A DNA stretch of 64,000 nucleotides from Fidelibacterota bacterium (GTDB taxonomy: Bacteria; Pseudomonadota; Alphaproteobacteria; Rhodospirillales; Rhodospirillaceae): NCBI GenBank assembly GCA_947475895.1, contig CANJMF010000017.1, forward strand, positions 1-64,000, given 5' to 3'. This document shows, piece by piece, positions 54,519-64,000 of this stretch. Every line of letters starts with the position of its first letter. Positions within the stretch are counted from its first letter, which is position 1. Under the pieces are notes generated by a model that saw only the letters and a program-made list of their open reading frames with translations, was not told where the DNA came from and ran no database searches. A program made the translations under genes and the position numbers.

Positions 54519-55373
54519 CTAAACGTGTTTACCCTCCTTTTTTTTGTGCGCGAGTCTCAACACTTCCCGCCCTCGATCGAGACGCACGACCAAATCCGCG
54601 CGCTGAGGCATTTCGGTGAGAATGTGTCGCGTTAGGCGCTCATAATGAGCAATGAACCTCGTCAACGCCGCGTCGGTCATGGGCACTCGCGTCGGGGAAT
54701 GGTCACCGGCGCGATACAAGCCCTCCTCTTGCTCTTTCCGCCAGGCAAAGACCACGTCGAAATCCGGAGCCCTTAAGAGCACGAGATAATTCAGCGTAGC
54801 GAATAGGGCCTGATATTTATTCGCAAGGCTTTCATTCACGTAGTGCCGCCATCGTCCGGCGGCGTCGTTCTCGCGCTCGAGGTCGTTAATGGGCTGCAAG
54901 AGCGCGGCCGCATCTTGAGGCTTTGCACCTACGCACCACCCCTCCAGAATGATGACATCGGGTTTTCCTTTGAAAGTTTCCCAAGCGTCGTGATGAAAGC
55001 GATCATCCACGCTCTTATCGAAACGTGGAAGCGGCGTAAGGCTGTCGGGTGTAGCCGCTTTCAATGTCCGGATGACGCTCAGCCCCATATCCACATCGTG
55101 CGTTCCAGGAACGCCTCGGGTTTGCAGAAGCGGGTGAACGTGCGACGCCAGTCGTAGGCGCTCGGCGCGCGTTAAATAAAGATCGTCAATCGATAAAACC
55201 GCGACCGAAAGACCGTGCAGGCTTTGCAGTGCGCGCTTCAACGACGCGGCGAGGGTTGATTTTCCGGACCCCTGACTTCCGCAGAGTCCGACAACAAATG
55301 GTGTCTCCGATCCGAGACCGTTCATTATGGCATCGATCATTTCTTGGAGCGGCGATTCATGTGTCTGAAGCAA
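54519..55373 (-). CDS. P-loop kinase, D-glycerate 3-kinase-like
   Basis: A 284-residue kinase with Walker A GLCGSQGSGKST (29-40), SIDDLYLTRAER (Asp pair), RGVPGTHDV, LPRFDKSVDDR and ILEGWCVGAK as in plant-type D-glycerate 3-kinases. It would phosphorylate glycerate to 3-phosphoglycerate, downstream of the hydroxypyruvate-reductase-like enzyme at 39151. A purine-rich site is weak; M12 is an alternative start. The Lys-rich C-terminus (AHKKKEGKHV) is unremarkable. Confidence 0.8.
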   Translation of the reverse strand: MLQTHESPLQEMIDAIMNGLGSETPFVVGLCGSQGSGKSTLAASLKRALQSLHGLSVAVLSIDDLYLTRAERLRLASHVHPLLQTRGVPGTHDVDMGLSVIRTLKAATPDSLTPLPRFDKSVDDRFHHDAWETFKGKPDVIILEGWCVGAKPQDAAALLQPINDLERENDAAGRWRHYVNESLANKYQALFATLNYLVLLRAPDFDVVFAWRKEQEEGLYRAGDHSPTRVPMTDAALTRFIAHYERLTRHILTEMPQRADLVVRLDRGREVLRLAHKKKEGKHV

Positions 55374-55600
55374 TCTTGGATTCCCGGGCTTTCAGAGGAC
55401 CAACGTTAGACTATGCCACACACATCTGGGTTCAGACATACGCGCCGCGCAGCGATTCGCACCCGCCGTGTCGCATCCTGACCAACCCACGCGTAAGCCG
55501 GGACCACTTCGAGAGCTGACTTTTCATTGCCTTCCGACAAGCCACCTTATACTTTTAGCTGGCCGGTGGCGTCTGCAGCGCGGCAGGAAGCGGGGCATCT

Positions 55601-55993
55601 GTGCTGAACGTTCTCTACATCGAAGACCAGCCGGACATTCAGAAAATCCTCAAGCTCACGCTGACGGCGAGCAAGAAGTTCACAGTCGAACTCGCCGACA
55701 ACGGTGCGGATGGCTTACGGCGTGCCGAAGAACTGAAACCCGATGTCATCCTGCTCGATTACTCGCTGCCGGATATGGACGGCCCGGATGTTCTGACCAT
55801 CTTGAAACGGTCGGACAGCGTGAAGCACATCCCCGTGATCTTCTTGACAGCTATGACGCAACCCATGGACCTTGAACGTTGCCGCACGCTCGGTGCACTG
55901 GACGTCATCACAAAACCGTTCTCGCCGCGCGATCTTGCCAGCCGTATCGAAACGATTCTCGCGTCCCAAGCGGGCCAAGGAAGCGCGCCATGA
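55601..55993 (+). CDS. Single-domain response regulator
   Basis: A 130-residue CheY-like receiver. Acid pair Glu8/Asp9, phosphorylated Asp53 (VILLDYSLPDMDG), Thr in FLTAM, and Lys in VITKPFSPRD are all present. No output domain. It starts with GTG 55601 after GGAAG, and its TGA overlaps the ATG of the histidine kinase by 4 bases (ATGA), so the two are translationally coupled. It probably passes phosphate to, or competes within, a phosphorelay with that kinase. Confidence 0.9.
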   Translation: MLNVLYIEDQPDIQKILKLTLTASKKFTVELADNGADGLRRAEELKPDVILLDYSLPDMDGPDVLTILKRSDSVKHIPVIFLTAMTQPMDLERCRTLGALDVITKPFSPRDLASRIETILASQAGQGSAP

Positions 55994-57204
55994 TGATCGC
56001 ACCCATTCCGGCAAACGAAAGCGCGCGTCTCGACCGCCTGCGGCTTTACGACATTCTTGATACGCCGCCTGAAGAGGCCTTCGACCGCATTGCGCGCCTG
56101 GCGTCTGCTTTAATGGGGACGCCCATCGCCTTGGTGTCGCTGGTGGATGAAGGACGGCAATGGTTCAAGGCCCGCGTCGGGCTCGAAGCGACCGAAACGT
56201 CACGCGACATTGCCTTTTGCGCGCACGCCATTCTGGAAAACGATGTTTACGTCGTCAACGACGCCTCGAAGCACGAAAACTTCCTCGACAACCCGCTCGT
56301 CACGGCCGGCCCAAAAATTCGCTTCTATGCCGGCGCGCCGATCACGACAAGCGACGGACTATCGATTGGCACGATCTGCGCCATTGATAGCAAACCGCGT
56401 CAACCAACCCCAAGCCAACTGAGGCTTCTAAAAGATTTGAGCGCGCTTGCGGTCAATGAATTGGAACTGCGTGCCGCCGGCCGTGAAGCCCTGTTGGAAA
56501 TCGCCGAGCGTCGACAAATCGATCAATTCAAAACGTCATTCATCTCAACCGTGAGCCACGAGATTCGCACGCCGCTTACCTCCATCATGGGCGGCTTGGG
56601 TCTCGTGAACAGCGGCGTACTGGGCGACGTATCCACCGACATCGGAGATGTGCTCAACATCGCCGAGCGCAACTCGACTCTGCTCTTACGCCTGATCAAC
56701 GACCTTTTGGACAGTGCCAAGCTCGATGCTGGGCAAATGGAATTCCATATGAGCAGCGTCGATCTGTGCGAGGTTGCGAACGAAGCTATCGAGAACCTGC
56801 GGGATTATTGCCGCGAGAAGCAGGTCGTCATCGAATGCCCGTGCCGTTCAAAAGTGACTGTCCATGCCGACAAATCGCGATTGGCACAGGTCATGAACAA
56901 TCTCATCTCGAACGCCGTCAAATTCTCGCCGGTCAGCGGCCAAGTAGAGGTGGATATCCTCGCTAATTTCGAAACCGCGACCGTTTCGGTGCGTGATTCG
57001 GGCGGCGGCATTCCGGAAGCCATTCGCGGGCGCATGTTCCAGAAATTCGTTCAGGGCCACGGCGCCGGAAAATCGAGCGTCGAAGGCACCGGCCTCGGCC
57101 TCAATATCGCCAAGGCCATTGTCGAGCATCACGGCGGGCGGATCGGGTTTGAGACAAAAACTGGCGTGGGCACGCGGTTCTATTTCGAACTACCGCTCGG
57201 TTAA
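55990..57204 (+). CDS. GAF-domain sensor histidine kinase
   Basis: A 404-residue, soluble kinase with no membrane segments. GAF domain about 25-165 (PPEEAFDRIARLASALMGTP, ALVSLVDEGRQWFKARVGL, AFCAHAILENDVYVVNDA), then HisKA with His190 (STVSHEIRTPLTSIMGG) and HATPase_c: N box MNNLISNAVKFSP, G1 VRDSGGGIPEA, G2 GTGLGLNIAKAIVEHHGGR. This GAF variety is common in cytosolic redox or light-responsive kinases; the signal is unknown. Start is in the ATGA overlap with the response regulator. Confidence 0.92.
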   Translation: MMIAPIPANESARLDRLRLYDILDTPPEEAFDRIARLASALMGTPIALVSLVDEGRQWFKARVGLEATETSRDIAFCAHAILENDVYVVNDASKHENFLDNPLVTAGPKIRFYAGAPITTSDGLSIGTICAIDSKPRQPTPSQLRLLKDLSALAVNELELRAAGREALLEIAERRQIDQFKTSFISTVSHEIRTPLTSIMGGLGLVNSGVLGDVSTDIGDVLNIAERNSTLLLRLINDLLDSAKLDAGQMEFHMSSVDLCEVANEAIENLRDYCREKQVVIECPCRSKVTVHADKSRLAQVMNNLISNAVKFSPVSGQVEVDILANFETATVSVRDSGGGIPEAIRGRMFQKFVQGHGAGKSSVEGTGLGLNIAKAIVEHHGGRIGFETKTGVGTRFYFELPLG

Positions 57205-57313
57205 TTCCAACGCCGTGAATCTCAACATCGGCGCCGTTTTCCGGAACATTCCCCTTAGACCTTGAAAATCAGAGGGTTATGATGGGCCCGGTCAATCGAC
57301 ATCCGGTAGCGTC

Positions 57314-60076
57314 ATGACAACATCCGATTCTTCCACCGACGAAAAAGACGCGCCCCTTCGCTATGACATTCGTTTGTTGGGACGCATTCTCGGCGACACG
57401 GTCCTGGTCCACGAGGGACAGGAGGTTTTCGACGCCATCGAACGCATTCGCCTCATCGCCCTGCGGTTTCACCGCGATGACGATGCGGACGCGCGGCGCG
57501 AGTTGGAGCAATTCATCCACGATCTTGAGGCGGGGCCGGCCACGCGCATTATTCGCGCGTTCGGATATTTCTCGCACCTTGCCAATATCGCGGAAGATCA
57601 ACATCACATTCGCCGCGGCCGCGCCCACGCCATCATGGGCACCGCGCCGCGCGCCGGCTCCATGGCCTATACGCTGGCCCGGGCCAAGGCGGCAGGGCTC
57701 ACGGCCCAGCAAATGAAGGATTTCTTCACATACGCTTTCTGTGCGCCGGTGCTCACGGCCCATCCGACCGAAATTCGCCGCCGCAGCTCCATCGACCGCG
57801 AAATGGAAATCGCGCGCCTACTCGATGAGCGCGACCGCATAGAGTTCACACCCGAGGAGCTTACGGCCAACCGTGAAGCGCTGCGACGCGCCGTCACCAC
57901 GTTGTGGCAGACCAGCATCCTTCGCACCGAAAAGCTGCGCGTGATCGACGAGGTCGTGAATGGCCTTGCCTATTACGACCACACCTTTCTGCGCGAGCTG
58001 CCGCGCTTTTATGCGGATCTGGAGGACCAGCTTGACGCGACCGAGCCGGACTGGGAGGGCATAGAAGTCGCCTCTTTCCTGCGCATCGGCAGTTGGATCG
58101 GGGGAGACCGCGACGGCAATCCCTTCGTCACGGCCGACGTGCTGCGCGAAACGCTGCGCCTGCAAAGCACCCGCGCTTTTCTTTTTTATCTCGATGAGTT
58201 GCACAAACTGGGTGGAGAACTCTCCCTCGACGGACGCCTCGTGAAGACATCCGAAGCCTTGAACGCCCTCGTGAACGCCTCGCATGATATGTCCGCGCAA
58301 CGCAAGAGTGAGCCCTATCGGCGCGCCATTACCGGCATTTACGCGCGGCTTGCGGCCACCGCCAAGAAACTCACGGGTACGCAAGCGCCGCTGCCGGCCA
58401 TTGCCGACGCGACGCCCTACGCCGACGCCGACGTTTTCCTCGCCGATCTTGACATCATCTACGGGTCACTGGCGCTTAACGGCGCGGCAGAGTTAGCCGG
58501 GGGTCGCATCCGATCCTTGCGACGTGCGGTCGATGTTTTTGGGTTTCATCTCGCGTCCGTCGACTTGCGGCAAAATTCGGACGTGCACGAACGCGTCATA
58601 CACGAGTTGCTTGCGGCGGCGGGGGTTGCAGAGAATTACAAAGCCCTCGATGAGAATCAGCGCATTGCTTTGCTGATCGGGGAAATGCAAAGCGCGCGCC
58701 CCCTCACCTCGCCGCACATCTCATATTCGGAAGAAACCACCGGCGAATTGGCGATTCTTGCGGCCGCAGCGGAAGGACGCGCCCGTTATGGGAGCGGGGC
58801 CGTGCCGCACTATGTCATTTCAAAAACCAACCGCGCCTCGGACATTCTTTCCGTTGCCGTGCTGCTGAAAGAAGTGGGGCTCATGCAGCCACACGTCAGC
58901 GGCCTCGATCTCGATATCGTGCCCTTGTTCGAAACGATCGATGACTTGCGGCGCTGCCCGGAAATCATGGAGCAGCTGTTTTCGCTGCCGACCTATCGCA
59001 ACCTGCTGGCCTCGCGCAGCGACGTGCAGGAAGTCATGCTGGGCTATTCGGACAGCAATAAGGACGGGGGCTACACCACATCCACCTGGGAGCTTTATAA
59101 GGCCGAGGTTGCGCTGATCGACCTATTCCGCCGCCATGACATTGCCTTGCGCCTCTTTCACGGACGCGGGGGCTCGGTGGGGCGCGGCGGAGGCCCCAGC
59201 TACCAGGCTATCCTCGCCCAGCCGCCCGGCGCCGTGGCCGGAGCGATCCGCATTACCGAGCAGGGTGAAGTTATTGCGGCCAAGTATTCCAACGGAGAAG
59301 TCGGCCGGCGCAATCTCGAGACACTTGCCGCTGCGACGCTTGAGGCCACCTACTTGGCAGCCAACGATGCCGCGCCGAAGCCGGAATATCTGGCCGCCAT
59401 GGACGCAATTTCCGTTGCTGCTTACACCGCTTATCGCGGCTTGGTTTATGACACGCCGGGCTTTGAAGAGTTCTTCCGTGAATCCACCGTCATCGGCGAA
59501 ATCGCCAGCTTGAATATCGGAAGCCGGCCCGCGTCGCGCACAAAATCGTCACGCATTGAAGACCTGCGCACCATCCCCTGGGTGTTTAGCTGGGCGCAAT
59601 GCCGCCTGATGCTGCCCGGATGGTACGGCTTCGGCGGGGCGATCAAGGCTTGGCTCGCGAAAAATCCGAACGGCCTTGCGATGTTGCGCGCGATGTATGC
59701 CGAGTGGCCGTTTTTCACCACCATGCTGTCCAACATGGACATGGTCCTGGCCAAAAGCGATTTGGGAATTGCCTCGCGCTACGCCGAGCTGGTCGCCGAT
59801 AAAGCGCTACGCGAAAAGGTTTTCGGGCGCGTGCGCGCCGAATGGCAGGACACGGTCGATATGCTTTTGCAGATCATGAGCCAGGGTGCGCTGCTGCAAA
59901 CCAACCTGCTGTTGGCGCGCTCGATCCGCAACCGCTTCCCTTATGTGGACCCGCTCAACCATATGCAGGTTGAACTGTTGCGCCGCCACCGCGCCGGCGA
60001 CACCGCTGCCGACGTGGTGGAAGGCATTCACCTGTCGATCAACGGCGTCGCGGCCGGCTTGCGAAATAGCGGTTAG
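57314..60076 (+). CDS. ppc: Phosphoenolpyruvate carboxylase
   Basis: A 920-residue PEP carboxylase, normal length. Catalytic His in [26 protein letters not shown], and the Gly-rich [15 protein letters not shown] are intact, as is the C-terminal [20 protein letters not shown]; the last residues read GLRNSG where most have RNTG. It forms oxaloacetate from PEP and bicarbonate to refill the TCA cycle. It lies about 110 bases after the histidine kinase gene and converges on an MHS carrier. Confidence 0.95.
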   Translation: MTTSDSSTDEKDAPLRYDIRLLGRILGDTVLVHEGQEVFDAIERIRLIALRFHRDDDADARRELEQFIHDLEAGPATRIIRAFGYFSHLANIAEDQHHIRRGRAHAIMGTAPRAGSMAYTLARAKAAGLTAQQMKDFFTYAFCAPVLTAHPTEIRRRSSIDREMEIARLLDERDRIEFTPEELTANREALRRAVTTLWQTSILRTEKLRVIDEVVNGLAYYDHTFLRELPRFYADLEDQLDATEPDWEGIEVASFLRIGSWIGGDRDGNPFVTADVLRETLRLQSTRAFLFYLDELHKLGGELSLDGRLVKTSEALNALVNASHDMSAQRKSEPYRRAITGIYARLAATAKKLTGTQAPLPAIADATPYADADVFLADLDIIYGSLALNGAAELAGGRIRSLRRAVDVFGFHLASVDLRQNSDVHERVIHELLAAAGVAENYKALDENQRIALLIGEMQSARPLTSPHISYSEETTGELAILAAAAEGRARYGSGAVPHYVISKTNRASDILSVAVLLKEVGLMQPHVSGLDLDIVPLFETIDDLRRCPEIMEQLFSLPTYRNLLASRSDVQEVMLGYSDSNKDGGYTTSTWELYKAEVALIDLFRRHDIALRLFHGRGGSVGRGGGPSYQAILAQPPGAVAGAIRITEQGEVIAAKYSNGEVGRRNLETLAAATLEATYLAANDAAPKPEYLAAMDAISVAAYTAYRGLVYDTPGFEEFFRESTVIGEIASLNIGSRPASRTKSSRIEDLRTIPWVFSWAQCRLMLPGWYGFGGAIKAWLAKNPNGLAMLRAMYAEWPFFTTMLSNMDMVLAKSDLGIASRYAELVADKALREKVFGRVRAEWQDTVDMLLQIMSQGALLQTNLLLARSIRNRFPYVDPLNHMQVELLRRHRAGDTAADVVEGIHLSINGVAAGLRNSG

Positions 60077-60089
60077 ATATAGGTCCGCG

Positions 60090-61430
60090 TTATTCGATTT
60101 CGTGGAGTTCGCGTTTGTGCGTTTCCTCAAGAAGGTAGACGCAAAAAGCCGTAATGAGACACGCGATCGCAATATAAACCGAGACTGCCAACGTGGTTCC
60201 AAACTCGGCGACCAACGCGGTTGCGATCAAGGGCGCAAATCCGCCCCCGATAATGGCGCCGAATTGATAACCCAACGAAGCGCCCGAATACCGCACTTTG
60301 GTGCGAAAGAGCTCGATCAAAAATGCGGCGTGCGGTCCGTGCAGGAAGCCCATCAAGATAAAGGTGACGCTCAGCCCCAGCACAATCAGCGGGAAGGACT
60401 TCGTTTCAATGAGGGGAAAGAACACGAAAATCCAGACCGCCAGGAGCAGTGCGCCCGCGATATAAATGCCTCTGCGGCCGTGCCTGTCCGAGAACGAGGC
60501 CGCCCAAAAGACCGAAGGTGCCATAAATGCGGCACCAATCAACACGGCCAGAAGCATGGTGTTGCGGGTGAGGCCAAGGCCCGCCGCGCTGCTGCCATAG
60601 GCGACAACGAAGGTGACCGTGATGAAGAAGGTTACCTGCAGCGCCATGAACATGCCGGCCGCGAGCGCGATCTGTTTGGGATAAGACCGCAGCGCGTCGA
60701 ACACAGGAGACGAGCTGACAACAGGTGCCGGGTTTGAAGCCGCGTCTGCTTTTGCGCGTTCTTCCGCCAAAGCCTGGAGCTGCCTAAAGATCGGCGTGTC
60801 TTCTAAGTGCAGCTGAATGTACAAGGCGACGGCGACCAGCACCACGCTGAGCACAAACGGAATTCTCCAGCCCCAAGACATGAAGTCTTCCTGAGACAAT
60901 TGCGAGCTTGTGATGAGGAAGGCCAGGTTGGCGAGGACGATGCCCACGCACACACCGGCTTGCGCGAAAGCGCCATAATATCCGCGGCGATGACTTGGCG
61001 CCGTTTCCGTAATGAGGAGTACCGCTCCGCCCCACTGGCCCCCGATCGCTATGCCTTGGGCAAATCTCAGGATGATAAGAAGTAACGGCGCAAAAATGCC
61101 CGCGGTGGCATATGACGGAAGAAGGCCAATGCCGGCTGTGCAGGTCCCCATGAGCACCAACGCCACGACCAGGGCTTTCTTGCGCCCCAACTTGTCGCCG
61201 AAGTGCCCGAAGATGATTCCGCCGATGGGGCGCGCAACGAAACCGACCGCGAACGTGCTGAACGCCGCGATGAGCGCCACGAACGGCGGAAGGGTTGAGG
61301 GGAAAAAGAGGGTTGGGAAAAGCAGCGCCGCCGCCGTGCCGTAGATGTAGAAATCGTACCACTCGATGCTGGTACCCAGCATCCCGATGGCGGCCAACTT
61401 CTTAATGTTGTGTGGCGATACTTCCTGCAT
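60090..61430 (-). CDS. MFS transporter, MHS type
   Basis: A 446-residue carrier with 12 helices: GMLGTSIEWYDFYIYGTAAA, GFVARPIGGIIFGHFGDKLG, QGIAIGGQWGGAVLLITE and SHRRGYYGAFAQAG. Related to the carrier at 30793 but with a cytosolic linker (RQLQALAEERAKADAASN) and a C-terminal LLEETHKRELHEIE. Substrate is likely an organic acid. Only 13 bases separate its stop from the ppc stop. Confidence 0.88.
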   Translation of the reverse strand: MQEVSPHNIKKLAAIGMLGTSIEWYDFYIYGTAAALLFPTLFFPSTLPPFVALIAAFSTFAVGFVARPIGGIIFGHFGDKLGRKKALVVALVLMGTCTAGIGLLPSYATAGIFAPLLLIILRFAQGIAIGGQWGGAVLLITETAPSHRRGYYGAFAQAGVCVGIVLANLAFLITSSQLSQEDFMSWGWRIPFVLSVVLVAVALYIQLHLEDTPIFRQLQALAEERAKADAASNPAPVVSSSPVFDALRSYPKQIALAAGMFMALQVTFFITVTFVVAYGSSAAGLGLTRNTMLLAVLIGAAFMAPSVFWAASFSDRHGRRGIYIAGALLLAVWIFVFFPLIETKSFPLIVLGLSVTFILMGFLHGPHAAFLIELFRTKVRYSGASLGYQFGAIIGGGFAPLIATALVAEFGTTLAVSVYIAIACLITAFCVYLLEETHKRELHEIE

Positions 61431-61678
61431 CGTAATCCCCCCTTGTTATCCAACGCCGACGTCTAGCTCTTCCGAGCCCAAATGACTCAGGATCAGCGCC
61501 GAACGGCCCGACGCTATAGAAAGTATGAGCCGAAAATTGTCGCTTATACGACAATGCCCCCCGCCTCATGGGCCCACCGATGGCCCACTCATGGATAGCA
61601 TGCCCGCCATCAAAGGTGTGAGGATTGATCCCGGAGGTTAATAATATCTGCGTGATCGCACCCCACGATTGCGGTGCA

Positions 61679-62431
61679 TCACGTGAATAAGAGCTTCAAA
61701 CTCATGGCCACGGAAACAATCACGAGCAGCGGCTTGATCAGCGCCGTTCCGTGTTTGAGGACGAGCCGTGCGCCGATATTGCCGCCGATGAGCATGCCCG
61801 CGATCATGACCAGACCAAATCGCCACACGATATGGCCTGAAAAGATGAAAACCGACAAAGCGCCCAGGTTGCTCGCAAAGTTGTAGAGCTTGGCGCGCAT
61901 GGTGGCGTCGTGCAGCGTGAGTCCCCGCAAGCCAACAAGGCTCAGCGCAAAAAACGTGCCGGTTCCGGGTCCGAAAAAGCCGTCATAAAACGCGATGAGC
62001 GGGATCAGGGTGAGCGCACATGCGGCGGCGCCTATGCGGGCTTTGCGTTCCACATCCCCTAACTTGGGGCTCACCAAAATCCAGAGAGCAATCGCAATTA
62101 ATAAGTACGGCACCGCCGCCTTCAAAATTTGCGGATCGGCGAGCGTTAAACTTGCGGCACCACCAAGCCCGCCGAGAAAGGCCGCTACGGCGGGCAACGC
62201 GTTTTCACGCAAGTTCAATTTTCCGTTGCGCCAAAAATGAACCGAGGCGCTCAGCGGGCTGAAAATGCCCTGCACTTTATTGGTTGCGAAAACCGAAATC
62301 GGATCGAGACCCGTGGCCATTAAACCAGGAACCGTCAGCAACCCGCCCCCGCCCGCCATGGCATCGACCGTGCCGGCAACGAGCGCCAGAAAGAACAGGC
62401 TCACGAGTGTGAGAAGAGACGAATCATCCAT
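61679..62431 (-). CDS. TSUP-family (TauE/SafE-like) membrane protein
   Basis: A 250-residue permease of about eight helices: LVAGTVDAMAGGGGLLTVPGL, NKVQGIFSPLSASVHF, GLGGAASLTLADPQILKAAVP and ALTLIPLIAFYDGFFGPGTG, with internal repeat symmetry typical of TSUP. Members export sulfite or sulfoacetate or move other organic anions; substrate unknown. The 248-base gap at 61431-61678 shows no gene. Confidence 0.87.
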   Translation of the reverse strand: MDDSSLLTLVSLFFLALVAGTVDAMAGGGGLLTVPGLMATGLDPISVFATNKVQGIFSPLSASVHFWRNGKLNLRENALPAVAAFLGGLGGAASLTLADPQILKAAVPYLLIAIALWILVSPKLGDVERKARIGAAACALTLIPLIAFYDGFFGPGTGTFFALSLVGLRGLTLHDATMRAKLYNFASNLGALSVFIFSGHIVWRFGLVMIAGMLIGGNIGARLVLKHGTALIKPLLVIVSVAMSLKLLFT

Positions 62432-62615
62432 TGCGATGAATACTTTTGGATTGTTTCAAGACGCGGAGAACGGCGACTTTACATCCCTCGTGAGCGGGTG
62501 AAAGAGCCAAAAAACACCGCTCGGCTCGGTAAGTTGCTTTTCCTCACGCCGCCAACAATACTCTGGCCAGTGCGCGGGTATGGGCGCTTAAAACCAAGGA
62601 AAAAGTGGGTAGGGC

Positions 62616-63728
62616 ATGACAGCCGGCCGTCTGCGGAAATTGGGATTCATCGCGCTGCCACTCATGGCCTTTTGGGCCTGTGACGCGTCGGCACAAGCCG
62701 TCGGCAACGTCGCGGCGGAATTGGGAATTGCGGAAAGCACTTTACCCGCGCGCGATATGCCGGGCTGGCAAAAACCGAAAAAAATCGTCATCGCGCCCGA
62801 CAACGCAGAGCGCCTCGCCTGGTTCCAGGACGCTTTTAAAGGATCCGGCGTCACCATCGTCGCCGGACATTCGACGGCGGAATTGGAAAAGTTGATCGTG
62901 GATGCCGATGCCTTGATTGGCACCTGCCTGCCCACCGTCATTGCCGCCGGTCAGAAATTGCGCTGGGTTCAGATCATCAACAACGGTATCGACCAGTGCA
63001 CGTCCATCCCGAAAATCCGCGACGGTCAGGTCATCCTGACCAATATGCAGCGCGTCAGCAGCTCAAGCGTTTCAAACCAGGCCATGGCGCTTGTGCTAGC
63101 CATCGCGCGTCAGATTCCAAGAGCCGTGAATGGGCAGGCGCAGGGCACATGGTCGCGAGATAAATCGAGTTTATTGGACCTCGACGATAAAACACTCCTG
63201 ATCGTCGGTCTTGGTGGGATCGGCACGCAGATTGCCGAGCGTGCGCATGTGTTTGGAATGCGTGTGATCGCGACGCGCAACAGCAGCCACGAAGGCCCAA
63301 GTTTTGTTGATTATGTGGGGCTCTCGGACGAGTTACCAAAGCTCATCGCCACCGCAGATTTCGTCGTGAACGCGACTCCTCTCACACCCGAAACCACGGG
63401 CCTCTTTAACGCAGCGATGTTCGCACGCATGAAACCCACGGCCATCTTCATTAACATTGGACGCGGCAAAAGCGTTGTCACCGATGATTTGTTGGCCGCA
63501 TTGAATAATGGGACAATTGGCGGCGCAGGCATCGATGTGTTTGACCCCGAGCCCCTGCCCGCGGGCCATCCGCTCTGGACCGCCAAGAACATCCTCATCA
63601 CCCCCCACACGGCATCCAATTCCGAGATGCAGTACGATCGCATTTGGCAAGTGATGCGTGACAATGCGCGCCGGTATGCGGCGGGCGAGAAGTTGCTGTC
63701 GCCGGTGGACGTCAAGCGCGGCTACTAG
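62616..63728 (+). CDS. D-2-hydroxyacid dehydrogenase with an N-terminal signal peptide
   Basis: A 370-residue NAD-dependent 2-hydroxyacid dehydrogenase: cofactor motif GLGGIGTQIA, catalytic Arg (NIGRGKSVVTDD), Glu (DVFDPEPLP) and His (LITPHTAS) are complete. Residues 1-27 are a Sec signal (RLRKLGFIALPLMAFWACDASAQA), which is unexpected for an enzyme that needs NAD. No classical lipobox is present. The rest matches cytosolic relatives. It may act in the periplasm with a bound cofactor, or the N-terminus may be a retained anchor. It stands near the tail of a TonB receptor at the window end. Confidence 0.8.
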   Translation: MTAGRLRKLGFIALPLMAFWACDASAQAVGNVAAELGIAESTLPARDMPGWQKPKKIVIAPDNAERLAWFQDAFKGSGVTIVAGHSTAELEKLIVDADALIGTCLPTVIAAGQKLRWVQIINNGIDQCTSIPKIRDGQVILTNMQRVSSSSVSNQAMALVLAIARQIPRAVNGQAQGTWSRDKSSLLDLDDKTLLIVGLGGIGTQIAERAHVFGMRVIATRNSSHEGPSFVDYVGLSDELPKLIATADFVVNATPLTPETTGLFNAAMFARMKPTAIFINIGRGKSVVTDDLLAALNNGTIGGAGIDVFDPEPLPAGHPLWTAKNILITPHTASNSEMQYDRIWQVMRDNARRYAAGEKLLSPVDVKRGY

Positions 63729-63750
63729 CCGCTCCATTTTAGAATAAAAA

Positions 63751-63779
63751 AAGGGCCGCGGATTTCTCCGCGGCCCTTT
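63751..63779. terminator. Bidirectional terminator
   Basis: AAGGGCCGCGG pairs with CCGCGGCCCTT around ATTTCT, with an A-run on the left and TTTG on the right. It separates convergent dehydrogenase and TonB receptor genes. Confidence 0.85.
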
Positions 63780-63795
63780 GTCGTGATCGTCAGTT

Positions 63796-64000
63796 TTAGA
63801 GTTTCAGCGCCAGCTTTGCGTAGAAGAAGCGGCCGATGAAATCGTAAGGACCGGCGAGGCTGTTGCACTTACAGATACTGTCAGCGCCCAGGAACGGCGG
63901 GTCTTTATCAAACACGTTATTGACGCCCAGGATGATCTTGGTGGAGTCGAGAACACCAACGTGGTTGCTCACGAGTTCGCTCAAGTCATAGGACATGCTG
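63796..64000 (-). CDS. TonB-dependent receptor, C-terminal fragment cut by window edge
   Basis: The last 67 codons of a reading frame that runs off the right edge: STKIILGVNNVFDKDPPF, then a closing barrel strand GRFFYAKLALKL. GxxNVFDxxPP is the usual near-C-terminal motif of large TonB-dependent receptors. The rest of the gene is outside the window. Confidence 0.8.
   Translation of the reverse strand, partial: SMSYDLSELVSNHVGVLDSTKIILGVNNVFDKDPPFLGADSICKCNSLAGPYDFIGRFFYAKLALKL

Overview
The window looks like chromosome of a free-living, Gram-negative alphaproteobacterium. Support: TonB-dependent receptors, a branched-chain keto acid dehydrogenase operon next to an Lrp/AsnC regulator, an acyl-CoA catabolic operon divergent from a TetR regulator, MHS-type MFS carriers, and many exported beta-propeller and 'DUF' proteins. 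The mix of DUF1552/DUF1592 proteins with large TonB receptors reminds me of soil Micropepsales/Rhizomicrobium-like bacteria, but that placement is inference. No rRNA, tRNA, CRISPR array or prophage was seen. The only mobile DNA is the end of an IS3-family element at the left edge.

Layout. 1-1.9 kb: IS3 end, a small secreted protein, a gene-poor stretch with inverted repeats, and a Crp/Fnr regulator. 2.0-4.6 kb: SDR plus sugar-acid dehydratase (IlvD/Edd). 4.6-8.4 kb: operon of one secreted-repeat protein and two paralogous exported proteins of a family I cannot name. 8.7-14.4 kb: bkd operon (E1alpha, E1beta, E2, E3) with a divergent Lrp-type regulator. 14.5-23.2 kb: exported NHL propeller, a TonB receptor broken by an in-frame amber codon and preceded by a possible leader peptide and attenuator, then a DUF1552 Tat protein and a DUF1592/1588/1585 haem-motif protein. 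The N-terminal part of that last protein is the same unnamed domain as the 4.6-7.0 kb paralogues. 23.4-30.1 kb: leucine-degradation operon (isovaleryl-CoA dehydrogenase, both methylcrotonyl-CoA carboxylase subunits, MaoC hydratase, CitE-like lyase) with a divergent TetR regulator. 30.1-34.1 kb: cupin, MHS carrier, atypical SDR, thiolase. 34.2-41.8 kb: exported oxidoreductase and propeller proteins (NHL, NTF2-like, SMP-30, PQQ-type dehydrogenase-cytochrome), a 2-hydroxyacid dehydrogenase and an exported alpha/beta hydrolase. 41.9-46.7 kb: Lrp/AceE-like pair resembling mdeR-mdeB, enoyl-CoA hydratase, HMG-CoA-lyase-like protein. 46.7-64 kb: DUF4399, TPR, SelO, D-2-hydroxyacid oxidase, 3-hydroxybutyrate dehydrogenase, flippase, glycerate kinase, response regulator/histidine kinase pair, PEP carboxylase, MHS carrier, TauE-type permease, an unusual exported NAD-type dehydrogenase, and the tail of another TonB receptor.

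How it fits together. Branched-chain amino acids pass through the bkd complex to isovaleryl-CoA and on through the leucine operon to acetyl-CoA and acetoacetate. Thiolase and hydroxybutyrate dehydrogenase handle the ketone bodies, and PEP carboxylase refills the TCA cycle. A second theme is envelope oxidation and uptake: TonB receptors sit beside exported propellers, a PQQ-type dehydrogenase and DUF1552/1592 proteins. The least described parts are the shared exported domain (three copies, one fused to the DUF1592 module) and the leader-peptide/attenuator arrangement ahead of the broken TonB receptor.

Start codons were chosen by Shine-Dalgarno sites, signal peptides and neighbouring stops. No database search could be run, so family names rest on recognised motifs.
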